Source: Pristionchus mayeri
Lineage: Eukaryota > Nematoda > Chromadorea > Rhabditida > Neodiplogasteridae
Reading direction: 5' to 3'
Assembly (NCBI GenBank): GCA_036245805.1
Contig: BTRK01000004.1
Coordinates: 39,830,907 to 39,894,906 of the forward strand
Length of the DNA stretch: 64,000 bases
Shown here: positions 33,301-48,300 of the stretch, one piece after another
Numbering within the stretch: the first letter of the stretch is position 1
Layout: every line of letters begins with the position of its first letter
Program-made: the position numbers and the translations under genes
Notes under the pieces: generated by a model
Database searches by the model: none
What the model was told of the DNA's origin: nothing
What the model saw: only the letters and a program-made list of their open reading frames with translations

Positions 33301-36300
33301 GAAGAAATCATCGCTAAAATAACATTCCAACCCTCAACTCACCCGAGTGCGTCTGCGGTCGTCCCTTCCTCCTCATCACAGCTCCTCCTCCTGCTGCAGC
33401 AGCACTTCCTCCCCCACTCGGCTGCAGCAGCATCTCTGCTGCAGGCGCAGCAGCATCCGTCTCGTCGTCCTCCGCCGTGCTCGTAGTGGAGTGACGCTCG
33501 CCTGCGGGGATTATACAATTAATAAATGTATTTATATAAATTAGGAATTTACAAATCTGATAACTTTGTTCCAGAATTTAGTGGTTCCACACTGCATTCC
33601 ACCCCTATCACCCAGCTCCAGTATTTTTTGCCTTAAAATGGCATCGTCATATACTTAAAATGACAAAGAATATCGATTAAAATGTCATTCCTCAGACCAA
33701 AAAAATAATGCGAAACATTTGCACGATTCAAGATTGTCATCGAAGTCAGGTGATTATCCGCCACGGCCAATACCTACCGAAAATCCAGAAAAAATTAAGC
33801 CACACGTGAGCATTCACGTTTCCCAATCACGCCAAATTCCCAATCGTGCGGAAGTTCCAATGGTTCTTCGGCGTATCTCATAAAAAATAATAAATCCATT
33901 GTTCTCCGCTAGTTCCGATTCTCTCTGTTCAAGCAGATCTCATGAACCGAATACACACTCCAACTCACCCTCCTCGACAGTCAAAAAACAAATTACGCCA
34001 TTCTTCTTCACTAGGACTCCTTTAATGGGATATCTGGCCATTTAGGTAGTTATCCCATAAAGGTGCAGGTTTTCCCCCCCACTCTACCTCATCGACAGTA
34101 TTGGCCGTCTCCATGCACAATCACGGACTTCCGAGTTCGTGTTTCCCACACACACCTAATTCCGGGGGGACGACATTTGCGCAACTAAGCACCTCTCGCT
34201 TGTCAGAAGGCGTACCAACTTGGGAGTTGTATCATTGTTACCAGTATGCCCTGTACTATATTTGCATACATAAATTTCGTTACCAGGCGATACTGAGTTT
34301 TACCCCAAATCAATGACCCGGGGTTCATGGTATATGGATTTACGGTGAAACTCAATATCACCTGGTAACAAAATTTATATACGATAATGTAGTACAGGGC
34401 AAAATGGTAACAATGAAACAACTCCCAAGTTGCTATGTCTTCTGCCAAGCGAGAGGTGCTTAGTTGCGCAAATGTCGCCCCCCCCCCCCCCCCTAAATCC
34501 CAATCGTGGGGAAGTTGCGATGGTTCATCACAGGCCCTCCCAAAAACTAATAAATCGGTTGTTCTCCACGAGCTCCGACTCTTTCGATTCAAGCAGGGAT
34601 CTAATAAACAGAATACCCTTCTCTACTCACCCTACTGGACATTCTAGGCATTCCTAATGCACAATCGCGAATAAACTCTAGAGCACAATTTTCCGTTCAA
34701 GGATAAATATTTATCTCATAGCCCCCCAATCTATACAAAATTTCCACGCTCTGACTATTCATGCTTCACACCTATGGCAAATTTCCCAATCATTCCGGGA
34801 CTTCGATCATCTTGAGCATTTCCGTATAAAATCAAAACAAACAATTTGTCCCAACTTTAGCTATGCATTCGCGTTTCACACCTATGTCATATTCCCCAAT
34901 CATGTAGGAACTTCGATTATTCCAATTCTTTCTTTCAAAAAAAATTCAATCAACTCATATCAACTAGTGCCGACTCTCACCACTAGAGATGACTACAGTA
35001 CAACAAATACATTCCACCCACTCACCCTCCTCGACAGTCTTTCCCGTCTCGATGCCCGTGTCGCTGGTCGACTGCTTCCTTCGTCCCTCCTTCTCCCTGT
35101 CTCCTCCTCCTTCCCTTCCTCGTTCCTTCTCATCGCTGTCCAGGCGAGAGGAGCACGGAGTGGGAGGGTGCACGAAACTGCAATTAGTGTTTGATAATTA
35201 ATTAGGTAAACAATATTAGTTTTAAGCAGATCACTCGAATTCTCATTGACATCAGAAGGATCCCAGAGAAGGAGATCACCCGGTGAAACACACATCCCAC
35301 TTACTGCCGAACAGTTTTTACCCATATTATTTCTCTGAATTTCAACAAACCAATCGATTTCATAAGTGAAAACGCAGCTGCACTTGCAAATAAGGCAACG
35401 TGAATGCGGCGTTTCAGTCGGCACATAGATTCCGTGAGGACCACACGGTTCAATAATAGGATGTCACATAGTTCAAAACGCTTAGAATATCTCACGAGCG
35501 CCACGATTGCATTCTATCGTATTTTCGAAAGAGAGATCAAAGACCAAAGAAGAAAGACCACTCACTAGTTCGGTTGTGTCTCGTCCTCCTCCGTCGCTTC
35601 ACCCTCCTCTTCGTCGACGTCATCGTGCTCATCTAAAGGGGAAATAAAACGATAATTAGGATGATGATGATGACGTCATCCATACGCAATCTCTTCCCAA
35701 ATGGCAAAGAACGCCGCTAGTAGACTGTCTGCTCTAATGTTCGTGTGAACCGATTGCTTTGATGGCTTTGTGTTTCACATCGGCTTAAAATGTCTGCGAT
35801 TGCGCCATCGCTAATAGTGTGATATACAAAACCATATACAAAACATAATTAGCACGAATCCTCAAATCCTTCTACTCACAATATGAGCAAAATTTTAATT
35901 TCATCTTAGTCCTTGCTGAAATATTACTTCCTCGCCCCCTACTAGTAATTCTTACATAAGTATCTATGGAACATTCAAAAATTTCAGACAATGGATACAT
36001 GTCAAATTCCAGTTCCAAGACATTTGCAAATCGGAGATCATTCTACTTTCCTCATTTCCACTCACTGATTGGTCTCATTTTGCGATTCGTAGCACAACAA
36101 CCAAACCGAGATCAAAGATCCCAAAACCAGGATCAAAGATCAAAGATCACTCACCGATGGGTCTCTGGGTGCGCAGACTCCTGACTGATCCTCCAGCAGC
36201 AGCGAGCAGGGGGTTCGTGTGGTCGAGACTGGCGGAGGAGGAGGGGTAGCCGAGAGAGACGCGCGGCTGCAAGAGGAATTATGTGATTTTGATAATAAAA

Positions 36301-39300
36301 TTTTCACATTTTACAATTTTCCCAATTTTGCGAATCAATGTCAAATGGGATTGAGAATAGTGTTTTAGTATATTAAAAAAGAAGAAGGGAGAAGAATCAG
36401 AAAAGGGGAAAATATTGTTGTTATGCCTAGTAGATGCGGCGCGCGATAACCTAGTGGGTCACAGTATCACCCTTCGATCATAAATTTCCAGGGGCTCTCT
36501 TCCAGACGTTGAATCTTCGAATGATCTTCGTAAAATAACTAATCAAACTAAATCAAGTAAAAATATATAGTTTTGCGATTTTATGCATTCTCAAAGACAC
36601 CAAGATACGCTAACAGTCCGGAACCCACTACTAACACACTGCATGCGCAATACGATCTATCGTTCCCCGTCACCGTTCTCAGTAGTGAATAAAGCTTGCA
36701 AATATCCATGATGTGGTCCCTGTCACATTGCCGTTTCACATCTGTCATAAATTGCCCAGGATCGTCGAAAATCCGATTAACTTCTGATAGGTTGTTCTAA
36801 CAATCCCTATTTAGACACATCACATCGTACAATATTTCCCGCCCAGTCAAATACTAGGATATGATCATAAACCCCCTCACTGACCCTTACACTGGATAAA
36901 ACTTGCGATGGGTCGGATGTGAACTATGACATCATGCCGACTTTGATATGTAAACGCCGGCATGATGTCATAGTTCACATATGACCTCATGCCGTCCGGA
37001 ACCCACTCCTCACCCTGTCACTGGGGGAGATGACAGCAGCTGCTGGACTAGCGGACAGGGTTGACAAGCGCACGCGCACCCTAACATATGTTTGCAACCT
37101 CAAAATCCTCCATAGCGTTCGCTGCTCTACATTTTTGTAGAACATGTATAGAAATTGACCTACTCTAAACGATCGAATAAGAATCGAGTTTTTTTCTCAA
37201 ATTCCGATGAATTGACTGACTCACCCTTGCACTGGGCGAGATGGCAGCGGCGGCGGGACTGGCGGGTGGCGAGTAGGCGGAGCACGAGGAGACTGTAGAA
37301 CCAGAGGGCTGCAAGTATCGATCGTTGACCTCGACAAATTCTTTTGCCGCGCGGCTTCTCTCCTATCAAACAGATATGGACCCAATCCTACGCATTTTGA
37401 ACCTGGCGCTCGTTCATTACATGTTTCTGTCCTCATTATTCCCAATTGCAAAAAGAACCCTTCGATTCTCTCGACTTTCCGTACTTTGAAATAATAATAC
37501 CGCTTCTTTCCATGCCTACACATCCATGGCGGTATTTCATTTTTAAAAATGCAAGAAAACTCCGCACTTCTTTTCTGCGTGTATGGTTCAAATCTAAACA
37601 TTTCCTGCGGAATACCATGCTTCAGATCCGAAATTCGCCCCAACATTCTGTTTCGACCCACCTAATCTTCACGCCTCGTTGGTCAATTCTCAAAAAAATT
37701 TGGCATTAGCGTTTCACTCCTCCTACTATTTCGGCCATTCTTGGCACAAGGAAATCAGTGGAAAGGACCGAAGCAAAAAATACAATTTCAATATCTCAGT
37801 AGTTCACATTTACCGCGCCCCGCTTTCGAGATTACAAGTGCCTCATACAATATCAACCACTAATAATCTCATCCCGCATACGGAAGTGACATGCAGTTTT
37901 TACTGCTGCTTTATCTGCCTCAGCGATGGCCCGAAAAGCTACAACGTGAATTTCATCTCAAATTCATTCCAAACTTGCAAGTTCTTGCAAAGAACGCTGT
38001 CGCTTCACATTCTAAGCAAAACCCTGCTCGGCGGTTTTCGTAAAAACTGATCCGATCTTTCCCGTTTCAACCCACCTACTACCTCCGCGATCTGCGTTAG
38101 CCGACAATGGTACTGTTCTTCCCCTATTGCAAAATCACAATAACAATAATTAATTATCAACAGCCTTCTCTGATTGCAGCCAATAATTGACATGATTCAT
38201 AAGAAAGCAAAAAAAGACAGGAATTATCATCGTCACTGCCCCTCCAGTTACTCCATATTTTCAATAATCACCATCCATCATCATTCCCGTTTCACCCCGC
38301 CTACTACCACCGTTCTCTCGCATTAGCAGACAATAGATCTCATCTTTTTCACTTCTAAAATAACAATAATCAATTTTCAACAACCCCTCACCTTGAGTGC
38401 ACTGGGCGTCGTCTTGCTCCTCTTCTTCTTGAATCGATCTCGCTTCGCGGCTGCTGCACTACCTTGTCTGTAAGAGGAAGGCGATTAATGATCCGTAGCA
38501 CAACAAATTATAGATTATGATTCTCAAAATATCTTCCTCTCCCATCAAAGCCTGGGTTCATATAACACTCAATAGGCTGAGAATATTTTGACAGTAATAA
38601 TCTTCAATATATCGATATACAGAAGTAGTATCAAACAATTGCTCTGATATTCCAATAAACACCTATCCATTTCCCGTTTCAGTACGTATTGAAGGAAAGG
38701 CGCTCCTGCATGCGCGGTTAGTCGAATTCCCCTGTGTTGCGCACAGCAAATAAAATTATAGTAACATTCGCAAATTCCCCGAAACCGACGGATCCAGTAA
38801 TCCATGCGTGTTCCTCGCTTCGCAAAATGAACAAATCGGCTGGGATCGGAAATGTTTCACTGAGATGGAAGCCATCGTTAAAACAAAAAAAATCACCTAT
38901 GATAAAGTTAAGAGGCACCCATTCCTCTCCTAAGATCAAATACCGCCTCTTATGCTCACCTGACCTCTCTGTTATTGCTTCTTCTATTCACAGCACATAG
39001 AAATCCCCTCCTCACCTATCCAGTACCTCTCGAGATCTATTCCCCTCCTTATTACTGAGTTCTCATCTCCTCACCTGGCCTCTCTGTTGTGTCTATCCAC
39101 CGTCTTCTCCGTGAACTCCAGCACCTCCATGATGGTCTTCTTGAACGAGTTCGCCCTCAGCACGAGTCGCTCCCGACGAAGACGCTCCTCCTCACCCGCT
39201 GCAATGGGAGGGATACTGTAGGGTGTAGGAGTACTGCAGAATGGAAGTAGGATGATGTCATAATGAAGGATGTATGATGATGTCATTATGGAGGGATACT

Positions 39301-42300
39301 GTAACAGTTATGCAGCCTTCTACAAATCCATAAACTTAGAGATGTCTCTAATGAGAATTTTTTTATATAAAATTATTGTTGTAAAAAGTGAGTCTGGTGA
39401 AAATTGACCACAGTTGCGTCCCTGGAATATACCCAGCCTTCGCCAAACGCAATCACCGGCTCGCGCTCTTACAACCTTTCTGCACTCGAGCCAAGTTAAA
39501 ATCACAACAAAGCAGACAATTATGAATATTTTGCCACGTTAACCAATTACAACAATAGAAGCAGTGTTTTGAATAGAAGCAACCCAATACCAAGTCGAGA
39601 TCATTGAAGGTAAGTGCATCTTCGACCTTTACGAAAAGAATGCTGCGCTCATTCACAAAGCGCACCCTAATGCAAAATGCTCGCTTTTTTATAATTATTA
39701 CGGGAGTGTGTATCGCCCTGCAGCAGCAAGCTCTGTCGTACTGTACATAAAATAAGACCTGGGCGAACAAAACAATTTCAAAGTGAGGAGTGTTTTAGCA
39801 GTTGATTAAATGATCAGAGATCAACCCCCAGAGATCAAAGATCAACTCTCACCTGCGCTGTCCGCACTCTCCACTCCGCTTTCCTCCATCGCAGTGACCT
39901 CGTTCAACTCCTTGATCAGCGGATTCAGACGAGTCATCAGAGAGCGGAATCTGCAGAGGAAATTGATCTTTAAACTTTAAACTTTGATCTTTATCGCCAA
40001 GTTGAATATTTGTGCGAATGAGATCCCCATTTCCTAATCCTTGTCCGAAATAACTTTAAAAAATATAGTTAATTCCTTAAGGTTTACTTGGGACAGATAA
40101 ACATGTTTTTTCGGCAACCATCTGATTTCGGGTAACATAACATCCTTATACAATCTAGTCTCGGTACTTCGTCAATCAGTACAACATAATTGCCCATAGA
40201 AATAAATATTACAACAAACAGATCAACTCACTTGTCAGTGAGCGGGTCCTCGGGGTTGCGGCCGAACTGTCGCTCCCATGACTCGACCTGAAAGAGAGAA
40301 TGATCAAAGATCAGTCTTCGGAGAGGTGTAATTCGACAAACACTTGCCAAAGCATGTTATTGCACTTATATTTTTTTATCTACATTCTGCACGCATTCTT
40401 ATATTGTTCAGGGGATTCCGCATAAAAACAAAACGATAAAGAGAAAAGCGACAACTAAAGATCAAAGATCATCCGCTTTCTCTCTCCTCTCCGTCACCTG
40501 GTCGTACGTCGACTGCATCGTCTGGATGAGATCGTGCAAGCACACGCCCAGATCTCTGAATTATTAATTAATTAATTTAATAATTAAGAGGAAAGGAAAG
40601 GATAGCTGACAGCATGCTCCGCTACAATTACATCATTTTCCACCGGCAATGACGTCATGCAGCCGTTATATATCAAAGAGGGCATGACGTCATAGTTCTC
40701 ATTTAACATAGTGCCCTTTCCATCACATTCATCCTCGCTGATGCATCGTGTCGCATTTATGCAAATCAGCATTTCCCTATCATTACCTTTTTCGAACAAT
40801 ACGTGATAAATGATTTGGATTGAATTGGTTTGATTTGTATTGTTGAAGCATTGCAACAATTATATTAATTCTATATCGGAGCATTGCCACAATCATCTTA
40901 ATTCTATAATATTTAAAATAATGATTTAATTAAATAATTAATTAGCTCACTTTACAGCGGCGAAAACGTCGTGCGGCGCCTCTGCATGCATGAATGCTGT
41001 GACCTGAAAGCAATAAATATTTTTTGTATTATTAGTGCAGCCAATGGCCTGAATGGTTTAGTGGTGTAGTGGGAAGCACTGGATGTTAATGTAGCACTGC
41101 CACACCAGTTCACGATGTGCTCAAAGTGTTCCTTTCGAGTTCATCTAGGTTATTTTTTATGGAATTTGATTGTTTTTCTTTCTGACTGTGAACCATCCAG
41201 TGATTACGTGGTACTAACACCTAATAAGACCCAAATTACGACGATCACCAATAACGTACACTTGTTGGAGAGCTTTAAAAAAACAATCACAATGAACTCG
41301 AAAAATACTTTGAGCACACCGTGATCTGGTGAGGCAGTGCTACATAAACATACAGTGCGTCCCATTCCACCAATTGACGGTAGTGTCTGTATCCACAAAT
41401 AACAACAAGATCATTTGTCATTTCGCAGCACGCAGCATTTCGATATCGCAATCTTCACCCTCCTAAAATTTCGTGATATGCGAGGGGGGATTACGATATC
41501 GCAATTCTGCTCCGCATAGCCAACCCTATTACCCACCCCTCTCTTCCCTCACCTTGGTTGCTATCTGGTCGTGCATCTTCCCGTACGTCGGATCGACGCC
41601 CTCGATCGACATTATCGACCATCTGAAAAGAATAGAATCATCAATCTATCAGCTCGTTTTGATCATTGTCTCTAAAGAGAGATGGATTACGATGAAAAAA
41701 TAGTATTTAGTTTTTTTTCTTTTCCCAGAGCTTTATTTTTGGGTTATTGACTTCCCTAACAATAGCATCCATCATAGCGACTGCAAGAATGTAAGGTACA
41801 GGTGAAGCCTCAAAGTGACAGTCAAACATTTTGCGATTTCATACGCTCACTAGCCGTATACCCAGCGAAATACCACCTGAAGAAGGTCAGCCTGACAATC
41901 CGCATTTCAAATGGTTCAGCGAATCAAGGAATACAGAACATCCCATGATCAGTGCACCAACCGCCGCATGTTTCCATGTATCGCCAAGTGAAAACTGTAA
42001 GCTAAACGCAGTGCTCAATAATATTATTTAGAAAATGAAATATAATTGCATTGCCAGTCAGTTTCCTGCCACGCCATCATGCTATCTGTGATGCTTTTCG
42101 GATATCAATAATTCTGCGACAACTTGTTCTTCCCACAAGTGAAATTAATGTGCGCCCTATAGGTGAGTAGCTGCCACACCACTTTCTTAATTATGCAGAT
42201 TTTCAATAGCTCGCAATGAGAAGATAGTGGTTACACAATTACAAAATCAGAGAAGTGCGAAAAAAACTTAACATACAGATCTTTTCTAATTATCAAATAA

Positions 42301-45300
42301 ATAAATATTGATATTGCTCAATTCCCTCACCGATCGATCATCCTCGGCGCTAAATAACTTATCCGAATCTACAATAGACACGATTCGGAGAACACCGTGC
42401 ACCGTTCACAACCATGCGCTTCCCCGCCGCACTATTCTCATATCACCTATTACATTCGACAAATCACAATTCCGCTTCGAAGGTTCAGGCAAAAAAATTA
42501 CAAACAACTGTACAAACACGACGGATGTTTCCGTCATGCCGCTTCTACCAAAAGCAACATGGCACTGTAGCTCATCCGGTATAGTGTACAAATGGCACTA
42601 GGTCGGATGAGAACCAAAAAAGTACTCTTCTCCAGAAAGTTACAGTAGGATCCCAAAGTGGCAAAAATTGTTCTGTGAAAGTTCTACAGAACTGTCCATT
42701 TTTTTCTGGTTTTCGTCAGGTGGATTGTCGTCCGGCGCAGTGCCGTACAAATACTTATTCACCCTCACCGATCGAGCATCCTCGTGTGCGCCCTCTCGTA
42801 GGCCCTGATCATATTCGGGAGGCGGGCGTCGTTGTAGAAGGAGTGGCCCCATCCCATCACACGCGCCAGATCGTTGCCCGTGCCCAGAGGAAGCACGCCC
42901 AGCTGCACCTGCAATCAGGGAGGAGTGAGCGATGGATGGATTACAGTAAGACACGGAAGGGATTACTGTATCATACTAAGGTCAACGATGTAGTATTCCC
43001 GGTTGGACCTGGACGAGAGGGAAATAAAGATTAGAATGAGCCTGCCAACGAGTCCCTCTCCAGAATAAGTACGGTATCACATTGTTTGGACAGGGGATCG
43101 TGCGCCCTATTGCCGTCTCTAGAGAACAAGATATGGAATTCCACTACAGTATTATAACATTCCAATAACCAAACGGATCTGCGAAAATTCTGAATACAAA
43201 ACAAGTTAAATTTATTATAGAACCGTCACCTGAAGACACATTAGTGTGTCCTCATTTTCCCAAGCTAAGGAAATACCGCGTAACTAGAGACTTCAAGGTC
43301 CGATGCGAAAAAAAGGAAATATATAGATTAATTGGTATTATTTTTCACCATAATTTAAACAAAATAATTTCTCCACTCATGAGTACCTACAGGATACCAT
43401 GATCCAATCAGTTATAATCTTCACCTCGTTCTTCCGTACCTTACTGTGCATGCTCAGTTTATCGAAAGCAGTTAGCGCCATCCGTCTTTTATTGTTGACA
43501 TAAAAAGTTTATTCAAAGCATTAGCCTGCCACGTTTTTGCAAGTAATGGATTTAGTGTGAAACGTGAATGCCACGAAACCAGAAATTTGGTAAATTCTAC
43601 TCGTAATATATTAACAATTTATACATCCCTCCCCTTCTCTACCGCATCTTGCTGTGCATGCTCAATTTATCGTCCGCCTTGAGCACCCAACATATTTAAT
43701 TTTGTTAGCTTATCCCGTTTTTGCGAGGTATCGATATAAGTGAAACACGAAATTGGAACAAGATGGGAACCAGAAGGAAATTGTCTATTCAAAGGGATTT
43801 TCTCCCCTATCTCTCATACTATCTTACTCTCTCGTTCCACTCCCTACCGTACCTTGTTGTGCATGCTCAGTTTATCGATCGCCGTGAGCACCCATCCGAC
43901 AGTTCCGTCGCCGCCGCAAACCAGCACGCGAAAAGTGTCGAAGTGAGAGAAGAATGTGAGTCTGCCAAGGGTACGGTAGGGTCAAGATTACGGTAGCACG
44001 CTACTGGACTATGGTAGAATTGATTGATCACGCAACAAAGAACACTACCGTAACTCTCGCCCAGACTACGGTAGTCGAGGGTACTGTAACTCACGGGAAT
44101 TCGGGTCCGCAAGCGATTAGATCGAACACTTGTACGGGATTGAGCAGACGACGGAGTTTGCTGCAAGAATCGGATGAGTTCAAGGGTTTCATAGATGATT
44201 TTTTTTTGAATCTCTGCACTGTCAAAATATTCCCAGTACACAAGGCTTATGCAACCAACCTGAAGCCTCAACTCGCACATAATATTAGTGCGATATTATT
44301 AGATTTTTTTCCGATTTCTCCCACCAATCCCATTGCAAATAGACTACGCCATTGCCCTATACAATAGTAGCGAATCCACAATCTTCCTATGCACTTCACA
44401 AGCATCTCAAATCAGTTTGCACCAGCAGTTTGATGCAAGAATAGGAAGAGTGAAATGGATTTAGAGATGAGTTTTTATCTCTGCACTGTCAAGACATTGC
44501 AGTTACCTCCTTGTTAGGCCTATGCACTCAGACTGAAACCTCAACTATTAGGGTGTCCCATAAGTTTCCGGACATTATGAACATTTTTCTTTCTAAGTTA
44601 GATATATAATCTATTGGGGTGTCCGGAAAGTTCGTATAATTTTTTGTTTTTATTTTTTATTCAATGCTTTACAATTCTCAGTGACCAATGTATGCCCCCT
44701 TCTTTCTCACTACCTCCCTCCAGCGATTGGGCAGGGTCTCGATTCCTCTCTTCCAGAATGCGGGTTTCTTCGAGACCGCTCAGTTCACGAAAGCCCTCAC
44801 AACTTCATCTCGATTCTTGAACTTCTTTCCTTTGCAGAAGTCAGAGAGAGAGCGGAAGCAGTGGTAGTCGCATGGGGAGAGATCCGGGGAATAAGGTGGA
44901 TGGGGAATCCTCTCGATCTTCAGCTCGTCCATTTTCTTCTGGGTTATCTTCGCTCGATGTGGGCGAGCATTGTCCATCAGAAGAAGAATTTTGCCCTGGT
45001 TCAGGAGTCTGGGAGCGACTCTGATCGCAACATCTTCCAGTTGTTCAGAGAAGAGGTCGGCATTGATGCTGGTGCCAGGGGCGAGGATCTCCCAGTAGAT
45101 GGGACCGAGCACTGAGAAGAAGAAGCAGAGGAGTTCCTTCTTTCCGTGCTCTTCCTTCTTCGGGACGGGCGTGGGCTTCTCATCTGCATCCACCCATTGC
45201 AGTCTCCTCACAGGGTTATCGTACGTGATCCACTTCTCATCTGTAGCGATGATGGAATTGACCCATCGAAGATTGGATCTACGATGGAGTAATTCCCGAC

Positions 45301-48300
45301 AGACTTGAACACGATTTTTCAGCTGTTCGGGGGAGAGGTCATGGGGAATCACTTGTGGGAGTTTCGGCTTCTTCCCAGATCGATGGAGGATATCGGACAC
45401 CGTTGATCTGGGAGTACCAGTATCCTTCTTCAACTCACGCACACTGGCCATGGGCTTGCGCTTCAGTGTGCGGAGAACGAGAGGCTGATCGATGGAGGGA
45501 GGGCGTCCAGAGCGGGGTTGATCATCGAGACCAAACTCCCCTTTCTTGAAGCGGGAGAACCACTTATAGCAGAAGGGTATGGAGGGGGCGTCAGCTCCTT
45601 CCGACTGAGCCAGGGCAGAGTGGGCCTCCTTCACGGATCGGCCAAGACGGTAGGAATGAAGTAAAACTGCTCGGAAGTAGAGATGGGAGTCCATCACAAG
45701 AATCAATGTAGCAACTAGGAGACTGATTAAATCTTCTCACTACTCAACGTCGGAATGATGCAATACATTGTTGACAAACAGATTGCGCAATCACTGCATT
45801 TGATCGCGAACTGACTTTTTTCCGAAGCATTATACGAACTTTCCGGACACCCCAATAACAACATTCTACCATAGACTATTTGAAAGTGTGTGATACTACT
45901 TTTAATATAAATCATTAGACCAGCATAGCTGGTTCTTTTGGAGAGTGCTACATATATTTGAACAAAATATAGCAAAATTCAAAAAATGATTTTTTTGAAT
46001 TATTTTGCTAATGGATGTGAGTTGAAATGCAATTACAGTCTTTAATTAATGCATACAGGTATTCAATAATTTTAGGTTCATTCCTGATATCTGGATTTGC
46101 TTTAATTCATCGATATGAAATTGGTTTTTTTTGCAGTTTCTTCAAAGGCATTGCCTGGCCACGTTCTAAAAACAACCTCAAGAGGTTGAGAAAATATTAT
46201 CATCACTTTTAAAGTTGTTTTTGATACAAAAGGTTAGCGAAGGTCTAAAATATGCTCGAAAATATACAACTAACCCTAAAAGTGTAAACTTGATTTTCGA
46301 TTTTTCCATTTTCCTACTACTGGAATGGCAGTACAACCGATGTTAATATATTAGTATATACACAGCAAGATATTGATTACACCACACACATCTGGCTCTC
46401 CTAGAATCTCGCGGACAGGTAGCAGAAAAGCAAAACGAAGTGCTCAAAAAATGAGCATTTTCAAAGATTGCATCATCACTATGCCATGCATGCATCGGAT
46501 AATGGCATTGTGTAATAATACACCCTCTGCCACTAACTATGCGTAAGTATTTTAAGTCCTAACTCCAATGGCTAATGTAGTAGATGGATTGAAAAAAAAA
46601 GTCCGAGAACTTATGGGACACCCTAATAGCACAGTAAAATTGGTGCGAGATTATTATATACTTTCCCCCATTGCCCGAGAATTCCATTGCAAAGAAACTA
46701 CGTCATTGCTCTATACAATAGTAGCGTATCCTCAATCAGCCTACTTTGCACTGCACAAGTATCCCACTGCATTCACTTCAGTCCTACCCTCGCAATACAT
46801 ATCTACAGTTCCCTATTCTTTTCACCCATCAAGCCCATTCCTACCGTACAAAATTCATCTACTTCAATTTAATTCAATATTATTAAATAACATGTCGCAT
46901 CAGCACTACCTATTATTGTCAACAGTTCTCCATTGCTTTCACTCAACAAGCCCCTCTCCCTCACCGTATGAGTCTCGTCCCTTGGTTGTCTCCACTCTTC
47001 GAGTTCACCATCACGAGCAGCGGCGAACCACCGCCGTAGTCGCCGCCCACTGCATCCTCACTGAAACAAAAAAAATTAAATTAAGTATAATTAATATTTA
47101 TTTAATTTAATTATCACTTTTGCATCGACAAGTCTATCTGTGTTGTAGTATCATTTAAATTTTTCTTGTAGGCATATCATCCAACACAGAACTGGAGCCA
47201 CCGGGCCACAAGGTACATATAGACTTGGTGAAACGCGGATCATTTGGTGAGCAATACTGTTCAGCAATACGAACAATTGTTTCATGATTGCGAGAATTTC
47301 GACCAAGAGCTACATCGTCATTCCGCATCAACACCCCCTATTTCTTATACCGTACGTAGGTAATTGAAAGATTAAATATTTTGTTGTAGTATCTTCACTC
47401 CACACTTTACTATTGCGCGAAGTACATTCTGGTAACATAGCCATGGTGAAACATTAATGCTCTGGTTCGCATAACTCCAATGCATGCGAGTGACCTCCGT
47501 CCCAATATCACTGCTTTGTACACCCAGTTCATTCGTCTCCTACAGTATCCTTCTCCCTCCCTCTACAGTATCTCTACCGTACCCCTCCCCTCACCGAATC
47601 TTCGCCCGTCCGTCCATGTCCACTCTCTCCAGTGCAATCGGCGGCAGCACCGAGAGCGCACTCGTGCCCAGCAGGCAGTATCTGATAATGAGGAATATTC
47701 TTTTTTTTTATTGTACCGAGTGCGAACGAATAACTGAGATGAGAAAAAAACATCAGAACAAGGTGACTAAGCGAAACGGCAGTCGGCCAGGTTCCTCTAT
47801 CAATTTTAATTTGCAAAAATAAATGATTGTAAAATATTCTCACCTCGGTAGCGAGCTCTCACACGAGTCGTGCACGCACTGCGCGCACCACAGACACCGA
47901 AGGTCCTGAACAGAATATCAAAGATCAGACTTCCGATGAAACCAATTTTACAAGTTCTCACAAAAAACTTGAAACAAGATTATATCTCACCAAGATCAGA
48001 ACTCATCCCACACTTATCACTGCGGCGTTTTCTAGTTTGAACTACTTATTTACAACTGTCGGCTACTAAGCTCTCCAAGATCAGAGACCAAAGTTCAAAA
48101 TATCACCCTCCCCTCTCACCTGCAGTTTGAGTACGCTTCCGCACGCCTTCTCGCAGACGGCGCATCGCGAGCCCATCGGTAGGTTGCCCTGCAGCCACTG
48201 GTGGGGACCGATCGAGTTCTGAAGAGAGGCGGAATGATAGATCGTCAAGGAAATATACGGCGAGTAAGTATCAGAAATAGGCGTTTGAATGTTTGTGTTT

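Larger units (their letters stand above)
44548..46626. mobile_element. Non-autonomous mariner-like element hosting another mariner
   Basis: The left end TTAGGGTGTCCCATAAGTTT at 44548 is inverted at 46601-46626 with one mismatch in 26, and TA flanks both ends (44546-44547, 46627-46628). Removing the inner mariner leaves ~835 bp with no coding capacity. It lies in the intron between DGK exons 8 and 9. Confidence 0.85.

Noticed and set aside
46568..47110. 180-codon plus-strand frame
   Set aside because: It overlaps kinase exon 8 on the other strand, and the rest is intronic tandem repeat.
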